Source of the DNA: Paenibacillus sp. JZ16
GTDB taxonomy: Bacteria > Bacillota > Bacilli > Paenibacillales > Paenibacillaceae
Length of the DNA: 64,000 nucleotides
Assembly (NCBI RefSeq): GCF_015326965.1
Contig: NZ_CP017659.1
Location: 5,894,001 to 5,958,000, forward strand
Direction: 5' to 3'
The translations under genes and the position numbers were made by a program. How positions within the stretch are numbered: the first letter of the stretch is position 1; every line of letters starts with the position of its first letter. The notes beneath the pieces are model-generated. The model saw nothing but the letters and a program-made list of their open reading frames with translations. It did not search any database and was not told the DNA's origin. This document shows, one piece after another, positions 26,598-32,841 of this stretch.

Positions 26598-26951
26598 TAT
26601 ATATATGTCATTTTGAATTTAATATTTGTCTTTTTAAGTGAGCAGGTGGATAGAGCTTCAAGCACTCATCATAGTCCATAGGGGGAGCTAATTCTTGATA
26701 TTTTTTGCTGAACCGGATGCTTGCGCCGGAGGTTTACATTCTGTGCTCGCGTGTTAAAATTGGAATAGGGCATCTCTCTTGCCCGAATTGATGTCAGGAG
26801 CGTGTTTTTTCGTGATCCATTTCATTCGTTTACGTTAATGTGAGGTACAGATCAAAGTAGGCTCGGCCCATTTTTTTTGACAACTGCGGCCGGAGTTTAT
26901 TTTTCTGTGCCTTTTTCATTGCGATCAATCGAATGAAAGGGTGATTTTGCT
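26598..26951. other. Long intergenic leader before rlmA-like gene
   Basis: 354 bases without a recognisable gene. A TTGACA lies at 26878-26883 behind a run of eight T but lacks a good -10. I found no clear riboswitch fold or leader peptide. Confidence 0.5.
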
Positions 26952-27842
26952 GTGTCCAACAATGAAAAATTGATAAAAAAAGCACGAAAATTTTCGATAC
27001 ACGAGAAGATGTTTCAATGCCCGATTTGCGGCGGTGCCATGAAGGTAGAACGGATGGCCAGCCTGGAATGCGAGAACGGGCACTGCTATGATATATCCAG
27101 ACAGGGATACGTAAACCTGTTGAACCATTCATCCAAAACCAAATACGATAAAGCCTTGTTTGAGGCTCGAAGAACGATCAGCGGCAGCGGCTTTTTCGGC
27201 CCCATAGTAGAAGCGGTAACGACTCGCCTGATCCAGGAACTGAAGTCCCAGGAATCCGTGAAGCCCGTAAGACTGCTTGATGCAGGCTGCGGGGAGGGCT
27301 CCCATCTATCCGCCATTTTACGTAAGCTTCGGGAGCAGCGAATGGTGCCGGACGTTCTCGGTGTGGGTATGGATATTGCCAAAGAGGGAGTTGTAACGGC
27401 TGCCAAGACATTTCCGGACCCTATGTGGTGCGTGGCCGACCTGTCTCAGAGCCCGTTTGCCGACCAACAGTTTGATTACATTTTGAATATTCTGTCCCCG
27501 GCTAATTATTCGGAGTTCAGGCGGCTGCTAATGAGTGACGGAATGTTGGTGAAGGTAATTCCGGGGAGCATGTATTTGCAGGAGCTTCGCGCTTTGCTTT
27601 ATACAGGTACAGGTAAAGAGACGTATTCCAATGACGGCACGATGGAGCTGTTCATCCGTCACTTTGGACGGATCGAATTCGAAGAGCTTCGGTATCGCGT
27701 CATTCTGGATTCCGAGCAGATGAAGCAACTGATTCACATGACGCCGTTATCCTGGGGCATTTCAGATGAGCTTATTGAACGGATACCGGATGGAGAGATG
27801 GAGGTAACCGCCGACTTCACACTTCTGTATGGATGGATATGA
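26952..27842 (+). CDS. 23S rRNA (guanine-N1)-methyltransferase, RlmA type
   Basis: A 296-residue S-adenosylmethionine-dependent methyltransferase. An N-terminal zinc knuckle (CPICGGAM...CENGHCYD, about residues 17-43) is typical of RlmA enzymes. GYVNLL, the Rossmann motif RLLDAGCGEGSHLS near 100, GVGMDIAKEGV near 135 and LNILSPANYSEFRRLL near 180 follow in family order. RlmA(I) of E. coli methylates G745; RlmA(II)/TlrB of Gram-positives methylates G748 and adds to tylosin resistance. Position cannot be decided by eye, but the Gram-positive type is more likely. The start is GTG at 26952 with AAAGGGTGA upstream. Confidence 0.87.
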   Translation: MSNNEKLIKKARKFSIHEKMFQCPICGGAMKVERMASLECENGHCYDISRQGYVNLLNHSSKTKYDKALFEARRTISGSGFFGPIVEAVTTRLIQELKSQESVKPVRLLDAGCGEGSHLSAILRKLREQRMVPDVLGVGMDIAKEGVVTAAKTFPDPMWCVADLSQSPFADQQFDYILNILSPANYSEFRRLLMSDGMLVKVIPGSMYLQELRALLYTGTGKETYSNDGTMELFIRHFGRIEFEELRYRVILDSEQMKQLIHMTPLSWGISDELIERIPDGEMEVTADFTLLYGWI

Positions 27843-27953
27843 GGTAAGTATGTTCCCGTCTTAGAGTTGCGTCATATTTTGCTAAAGTGATCCTGTTGGG
27901 AGATAATAGGAGTTATCTACTTCAATATGAAAATAAAAGGTGGTTAACGATCC

Positions 27954-28385
27954 ATGACACTTCGATTGAATCCGTATCTCATTATGGATGGGAATGCTAA
28001 GGAAGCTATTCAATTCTATGAAAAAGCGTTGGATGCCCAGGTCGTTATGGTTCAGACCTTCGGCGAAATGCCGACGAACCCTGATTTTCCGCTGCCGGAG
28101 AGCGCGAGGGATCGCGTTTCCCACGCTTTGCTGAAGGTAGGAGAGACGGATCTGATGTTTTCGGATACATTTCCCGGTCAACCGGTTGAATCCAGCAATC
28201 AGGTTCAGATCTGCATCATGACCGACCCACCCGAACACGCGAAGCGGTTCTACGAAGCGCTGCTTGAAGGTGGCCAGGTGGTTATGCCGCTGCAGGAGAC
28301 GTTCTGGAGCCCGGCCTACGGGATCGTTGCGGACAAATACGGCGTATACTGGAATATTTCAACCGAAGTTGAAGCGCAGAAGTAG
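27954..28385 (+). CDS. VOC family protein, PhnB-like
   Basis: A 143-residue protein of the PhnB/3-demethylubiquinone-like branch of the vicinal oxygen chelate fold: LNPYLIMDGNAKEAIQFYEKAL at residues 4-25, ESARDRVSHALLKVGETDLMFSD near 50-70, and FWSPAYGIVADKYGVYWNIS at the end. Members are dimeric; few have known substrates. It stands alone, followed by a terminator. Confidence 0.88.
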   Translation: MTLRLNPYLIMDGNAKEAIQFYEKALDAQVVMVQTFGEMPTNPDFPLPESARDRVSHALLKVGETDLMFSDTFPGQPVESSNQVQICIMTDPPEHAKRFYEALLEGGQVVMPLQETFWSPAYGIVADKYGVYWNISTEVEAQK

Positions 28386-28409
28386 ATTCTACTCCTGCAG
28401 GTATAATAA

Positions 28410-28441
28410 AAGGGCCCTGACGATTTGCCGTCAGGGCCCTT
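28410..28441. terminator. Terminator after VOC gene
   Basis: Perfect 13-bp stem AAGGGCCCTGACG/CGTCAGGGCCCTT with a 6-base loop. The T-rich tract is better on the minus strand (TTTATTATA) than on the plus strand. Confidence 0.75.
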
Positions 28442-28801
28442 ATTCGGTTCAAAAGGCATAATCTACGACTCGAATTGTATAAGCGTATTTTTCGACCGGT
28501 CAAGCGTCTGAAAGCGCTTCGGGTCGAAGATGGGCTGTTATAACTAGCTAACTTGATACTTAGTGACTACAGGACTAAGGAAGTGTATATATCCCCCACT
28601 TTGAAAAATGGAATCGCGAAAAAAAGGCATGTTTTTCGCGAAGGTGCTAGGGAATGAAGTACGATGTACCATGAAATAATCGAGCTCGGAGCAAGCAGGT
28701 TATAGTCTAAAAGTTAGGGGTTCGGAATTCCTATTGGAAGACAACATGCCATTAGGTAAAATATCCCTTATTGACTATCTATAAAAGAGGGGCGAAATTC
28801 G
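28442..28801. other. Intergenic region upstream of the YLNS repeat protein gene
   Basis: No gene recognised in 360 bases. It contains an inverted repeat TCGCGAAAAA-N8-TTTTTCGCGA at 28614-28641 that could be an operator or a leader hairpin. TGAAAGCGCTTCGG near 28508 only partly resembles a cre site. Confidence 0.5.
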
Positions 28802-29716
28802 ATGAGATTGGTGCGAAAATCGGTATTGACCATCTGCAGCCTTTTGCTTGCAGTCTCGGTCCTATTTCCGCAAACAACGGTTCACGCAGCGGATCAGAAA
28901 TGGATGAATCAAGTATGGAGCGAGTATAAATCCTATAACAAGAAGACGGTAGATGCGTATAACAATTACCAGAAACAAGTAGACAAGAAATATAAGGTGT
29001 TTTATGATGCAAGCCATGCGTCCCTGGATCAGCTGGAGAAAAAAGTGCTGGAGGATCAAAAGCAGTGGGACGAGAAGCTTCAAGCAGATCTGGATCAGCT
29101 GAAGCTGAAGTATGAAGGGAACCGTGATTTAAAGGATAAGCTGACACAATATGAACGGTTGATCAATCCAAGCTATTTAAACAGTCCGATGTGGAAGTAT
29201 GCAAAAGCCGCAGACCGGGATTATTTGAACAGCACCCTCTGGAAGCTAAGCAAAGAAATGAACGAGGGTTATTTGAACAGCTTGATGTGGACATACAAGA
29301 AGACGATCACCCCGAGCTATTTGAACAGTTCCGCATGGAAATTCAGCAAAATGGTCAGTGAAAGCTATTTAAACAGCCCGATGTGGAAGCTTCGTAACGG
29401 ATCGAGTACGTCGTATCTGAACAGTCCGATGTGGAAGTACAAACAGGGGAAAATCAGCAAGGCAACAGCTAAGAGCCAATACAGCAAGCTGTTTAAGGAA
29501 CAGACAACCGCGATCTCCAAGGGCAATGCCGCAAGAAAATCCGAAATAACGAAAATGGCAAGCGTTACGCAGAAGAAGATAGGTGAGCTATACAAGGAAA
29601 CGGTAATCACACTTGAGACACGCCGCGAGGAGGCATTGAAGAGCATCTCCGACCTCCGGACAGAAATCACCGGGGAAGGCTTGCAGTGGGAAGCGCTGCT
29701 CGTGGAGAAACCATAA
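28802..29716 (+). CDS. Secreted protein with six 16-residue YLNS..W repeats, function unknown
   Basis: A 304-residue protein with a Sec signal peptide (cleavage near VHA-ADQ, residue 30). Residues 35-115 are highly charged and predicted coiled coil (VDAYNNYQKQVDKKYK, KKVLEDQKQWDEKLQ). Residues 125-220 are six units of exactly 16 residues, each starting YLNS and then x-x-W (YLNSPMWK, YLNSTLWK, YLNSLMWT, YLNSSAWK, YLNSPMWK, YLNSPMWK). A second helical coiled-coil part follows (about 225-300). No cell-wall anchor, membrane segment or catalytic motif is visible, so it is probably released or wall-associated. I do not recognise the family. The start ATG has GAGGGG upstream; the gene stands alone between terminators. 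Confidence 0.8.
   Translation: MRLVRKSVLTICSLLLAVSVLFPQTTVHAADQKWMNQVWSEYKSYNKKTVDAYNNYQKQVDKKYKVFYDASHASLDQLEKKVLEDQKQWDEKLQADLDQLKLKYEGNRDLKDKLTQYERLINPSYLNSPMWKYAKAADRDYLNSTLWKLSKEMNEGYLNSLMWTYKKTITPSYLNSSAWKFSKMVSESYLNSPMWKLRNGSSTSYLNSPMWKYKQGKISKATAKSQYSKLFKEQTTAISKGNAARKSEITKMASVTQKKIGELYKETVITLETRREEALKSISDLRTEITGEGLQWEALLVEKP
29174..29461 (+). repeat. Six in-frame 48-base coding repeats (YLNS units)
   Basis: Six consecutive 48-base units with conserved core codons for Tyr-Leu-Asn-Ser-x-x-Trp and variable second halves. The exact period without indels points to selection on a structural unit rather than slippage. Confidence 0.9.
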
Positions 29717-29747
29717 TATATCGTAATATTATCTCTTACAAGAGAGG

Positions 29748-29793
29748 AGCTGTCCTGCTGGTCTGAACATGACCAGAGGACAGCTTTTGTTTT
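29748..29793 (+). terminator. Terminator after YLNS protein gene
   Basis: AGCTGTCCTGCTGGTC pairs with GACCAGAGGACAGCT around a 7-base loop, followed by TTTGTTTTTG. Confidence 0.85.
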
Positions 29794-29828
29794 TGTAAAA
29801 ATGAAAACAAGAAAATGCAGGATATTCT

Positions 29829-29857
29829 TTGACTTTGACTGCTTTTTCAAATAATAT
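29829..29857 (+). promoter_or_regulatory. Promoter of the LacI-family regulator gene
   Basis: -35 TTGACT (29829-29834), 17-base spacer, -10 TAATAT (29852-29857). Confidence 0.65.
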
Positions 29858-29937
29858 TATGTCTGTAACCTAACAAAAACTAACATAAATAACACGGGAA
29901 ATGTACGACAAATTCGCACTTAAGTAGGTAGATAACG

Positions 29938-30981
29938 ATGAAAACGAAAGTGACGATTCAGGAAATTGCCGATTTCACGGGCGTATCTAAATTCGCGGTA
30001 TCCCGTGCTTTGTCGGGAAAGTCGGGCGTCAGCCCGCAGACCAGGGACATGATTCTGAAGGCAGCGGGGCAACTGGGGTACTTTAAGGATCAGCCGAATC
30101 AAGCCGCGGGGAAAAACCAGCAGCTTCAAGATCCGGAGAACAGAAAATGGGCGGGAGCGGTGCTTGTTCTATTCCCTAATGTCCGTTATCAAAATCGGGA
30201 ATCCCTCTATTGGGGACCGGTGTTTGACGGCATATCTACTCGCCTGAATCAGAAGGGGCTGGACATTCTCACGCTGACGGAGCCATCGAATGACCATATG
30301 TTCACTCTGCTAAATCCCCAGGGCATTCTCGGGATTGTGACGGTGGGCTCGGTATCCACCCAAAATTTAATGGATATCAAGAAGCTGAACATTCCCGTGG
30401 TCATGGTGGACCACATGGACCCGGCTTTTCAATCGGACACGGTATTCACCGACAATATGCACAGCATGAAACAAATCATGACCAAGCTGATCAGCAGAGG
30501 GTATAAAAAGTATCAGTTCATCGGCAATATCGAAGATGCCCAGAGCTTTTACGAGCGCTGGATCGGCTTCTCGTCCGCGCTGGCCGATTACAAAATCGAA
30601 CATCGTCAGCTGCCTTCCCTGATCAGCCCGGAGATTGAGAATATACACGCAGCGTTAGAAAAGGTCCTTGCCGGAAGCGAGCTTCCGGAAGTGTTTGTTT
30701 GCGCCAACGATATCACCGCCATGTTCGCAATGGAGGCGCTCAGGAAACAGGGCATCGACGTACCGGGCCGCGTACAGGTGACTGGATTTGATAATATGTA
30801 CGATAACCTGCCGATTATGGCAACCGTCAACATCGATAAGGAACTGCTCGGGATGCGTGCCGTCGATCAATTGCTATGGCGGATATTGAACCCGGATTCC
30901 AATTACGAGCGGCTTTTAATTCAAGCGGACGTCATTGTTAGGGATTTGAATAACGCAACACGCGATACGGATGAAATGTAA
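29938..30981 (+). CDS. LacI-family transcriptional regulator
   Basis: A 347-residue regulator. The N-terminal LacI helix-turn-helix and hinge read TIQEIADFTGVSKFAVSRAL then GKSGVSPQTRDMILKAAGQLGY. A periplasmic-binding-protein-like sensor domain follows (about 70-345) with VTVGSVSTQN, VVMVDHMDP, FVCANDITAMFAMEALRKQGIDVPG and VTGFDNMYD. An unusual Gln/Asn-rich linker (NQAAGKNQQLQDPENRK) separates the two parts. It lies upstream of, and parallel to, the mannoside locus and is its likely local regulator. A terminator separates it from that operon. Confidence 0.92.
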   Translation: MKTKVTIQEIADFTGVSKFAVSRALSGKSGVSPQTRDMILKAAGQLGYFKDQPNQAAGKNQQLQDPENRKWAGAVLVLFPNVRYQNRESLYWGPVFDGISTRLNQKGLDILTLTEPSNDHMFTLLNPQGILGIVTVGSVSTQNLMDIKKLNIPVVMVDHMDPAFQSDTVFTDNMHSMKQIMTKLISRGYKKYQFIGNIEDAQSFYERWIGFSSALADYKIEHRQLPSLISPEIENIHAALEKVLAGSELPEVFVCANDITAMFAMEALRKQGIDVPGRVQVTGFDNMYDNLPIMATVNIDKELLGMRAVDQLLWRILNPDSNYERLLIQADVIVRDLNNATRDTDEM

Positions 30982-31007
30982 GCTGCATTTTCATATTCTC
31001 ACGTTAG

Positions 31008-31039
31008 CCCCGATGTCTCCATGACATTGGGGTTTTTTT
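31008..31039 (+). terminator. Terminator after LacI-family gene
   Basis: CCCC-G-ATGTC / GACAT-T-GGGG hairpin followed by seven T. Confidence 0.9.
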
Positions 31040-31169
31040 ATATATTCATAACAGAAAAATAACGAATATTATGATCGTATAATGGTCAAAACTTCGCTGG
31101 ATTCATTGAAATATATCGTTGATATATAAGGGAATGTATCGAAAAAAGCCGAGTTGTGCAGAAATAATT

Positions 31170-31183
31170 TGTAATCGCTGTCA
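31170..31183. promoter_or_regulatory. cre-like operator (CcpA or LacI-family site)
   Basis: TGTAATCGCTGTCA fits the catabolite-responsive element consensus TGWNANCGNTNWCA at every defined position. It lies 65 bases upstream of the -35 box of the mannoside operon. LacI-family operators share the central CG, so the site could serve CcpA, the adjacent LacI-family protein, or both. Confidence 0.65.
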
Positions 31184-31247
31184 CTAAAATATTTATGTTA
31201 TTTTTAATAATTAATTAGGTTTATTGTTATTATTATCATAAAATATA

Positions 31248-31277
31248 TTGACGAGATTACAATCGAAGTGATATATT
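31248..31277 (+). promoter_or_regulatory. Promoter of the mannoside utilisation operon
   Basis: -35 TTGACG (31248-31253), 18-base spacer, -10 TATATT (31272-31277) in a strongly AT-rich setting, leaving a 5' leader of about 130 bases. The gap 31040-31412 holds only this promoter and the cre-like site upstream. Confidence 0.65.
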
Positions 31278-31412
31278 TTTTGGCAAACAGGGATAACGGA
31301 TTGGGGGCGAGGATAGCAGCAGGGAAAACTGTGAATCAATCCATTCAATATCATCTTGGGGGTACATGCAGCTTTTAAACAGGGCGTTTAACAAATAGGG
31401 GAGGTTTTTAGC

Positions 31413-32780
31413 GTGAGAAAAATGAAAGGGCTTTCTTTATTGCTTGTCTGTTTATTATTTTTGATTACGGCCTGCAGTGGGGGAGGCGCTAAACAAGCGG
31501 AGACACCGCCTGCGACTCCGGCTCCTAGCACGGACAAGGCAGCTGAGACTCCAAAAGAAGAACCCGCTGAACCTGAAGCAGAACCTGTAGATCTAGGCGG
31601 CCGCGTGATTAAGGTTGCTTCTTGGTGGGACCTGAAGCCGGCAGGCACAACAGCCGGAGAGAAAGCCCGCTTGGAGAAGATTGCCGAAATCGAGAAGAAA
31701 TACAATTGCAAAATCGAGTTTGTTAACGTTCCCTTTGAGGAGTACATGAATAAATTTACGACAAGCGTGCTGGCAGGCGAGCCGTTTGCCGATATCGTGC
31801 AGCTGGAGTACAAATCGGCACTGCCGGCTATTATGAAAGGGCAGATCCTGCCGATCAGCGAGTTTACGACGGATCAGAACAATATCAATAACGAAGCCGA
31901 TCTGCAGGCGAAATATCCTGCCATTGGCGGAGGAGAATACGGCTTCGATAATCCGACCTCCATCGGACTTGGACTTCATTACAATCGCGATTTGTTTAAG
32001 AAGAACGGCCTCCCGGATCTTCAGGAGCTGTATGCCAAGGGAGAATGGAACTGGGATAAACTCATGGAGATTGCCAAGCAGGCAACCAAGGATACGAATA
32101 ACGACGGGAAAACCGACGTATGGGGCTTCTCCGGTTGGGCAATTGATGCCGTTAAACATTTCACCGCCGCTAACGGGGGCAAAATCGTTGATGATTCCAA
32201 TGGCAAAGAAGGTTTGTCCGATCCGAAAACATTGGAAGCTGCCGAATTTGTGAACCGCCTCTACAACGTGGAGAAAGTGGTTAAAGTCAAGAGCGGCAAC
32301 AAAACGAACTGGGAAGAAACAAACACCTTTAAAGACGGTGATGTAGCCATGTTTACGGCAGCGGAATGGATGCTCGGCGACATTACGTTCGAGGTCGGGG
32401 TGGTTCCGATTCCTAGCGGTCCGCAAGGCTCGCCGGAAACAACGTATGCCAATACCGCCGCATCCGCGAAGTTCATTCCAAAGGGCGTGAAAGATCCGGC
32501 CATCGTCTATCAAATTTATGAAGAGACGTTCGATATACCGCCAACAGAGGAATATCCGGGCCAGGATTACCTGGAGAGCATCTATACCAATCAGGAAGAC
32601 ATCGACATGATTCGCGAGCATATTGCCGGAACCGGTGTCATCACGGTCGACGAAGCTTACACGGATTACCCTACTGGGGCTTTCATTGAGGATATTATCG
32701 TGAACAATCAATCGGTAACCGCTACGGCCGAGAAATATAAACAACAGGCGCAGGCTGCTGTCGATAAAATGGGCAAATAA
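31413..32780 (+). CDS. Carbohydrate ABC importer, substrate-binding lipoprotein
   Basis: A 455-residue family-1 solute-binding protein. The signal peptide ends in the lipobox ITACS (Cys near residue 21), then an Ala/Pro/Glu-rich linker to about residue 60. The binding domain begins GGRVIKVASWWDLKP and has GEPFADIVQLEYKSALPAI near 120 and GLPDLQELYAKGEWNWDKLMEIA near 195. The start is GTG at 31413 behind GGGGAGG. It is the first gene of the mannoside operon and is followed by a stem-loop typical after highly expressed binding-protein genes. A manno-oligosaccharide ligand is inferred from the GH26 and beta-mannosidase downstream. Confidence 0.92.
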   Translation: MRKMKGLSLLLVCLLFLITACSGGGAKQAETPPATPAPSTDKAAETPKEEPAEPEAEPVDLGGRVIKVASWWDLKPAGTTAGEKARLEKIAEIEKKYNCKIEFVNVPFEEYMNKFTTSVLAGEPFADIVQLEYKSALPAIMKGQILPISEFTTDQNNINNEADLQAKYPAIGGGEYGFDNPTSIGLGLHYNRDLFKKNGLPDLQELYAKGEWNWDKLMEIAKQATKDTNNDGKTDVWGFSGWAIDAVKHFTAANGGKIVDDSNGKEGLSDPKTLEAAEFVNRLYNVEKVVKVKSGNKTNWEETNTFKDGDVAMFTAAEWMLGDITFEVGVVPIPSGPQGSPETTYANTAASAKFIPKGVKDPAIVYQIYEETFDIPPTEEYPGQDYLESIYTNQEDIDMIREHIAGTGVITVDEAYTDYPTGAFIEDIIVNNQSVTATAEKYKQQAQAAVDKMGK

Positions 32781-32787
32781 GATGGAC

Positions 32788-32817
32788 GGGGGCGTTAAAG
32801 CTTAAAGCCGCGCCCCC
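32788..32817 (+). terminator. Intercistronic stem-loop after the binding-protein gene
   Basis: GGGGGCG (32788-32794) pairs with CGCCCCC (32811-32817). Only a weak T tract follows, so it may stabilise the upstream message or cause partial termination rather than end the operon. Confidence 0.6.
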
Positions 32818-32841
32818 TTCTCCTGAACAGGGGGATGAACA

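Noticed and set aside
26878..26883. TTGACA as -35 box for the rlmA-like gene
   Set aside because: No -10 hexamer at 16-18 bases; the real promoter could not be placed.
28508..28521. cre-like sequence TGAAAGCGCTTCGG
   Set aside because: The 3' half deviates from the consensus at two key positions and no sugar gene follows.
31593..32744. Minus-strand open frame of 383 codons
   Set aside because: Antisense to the first binding lipoprotein of the mannoside operon, without recognisable protein features.
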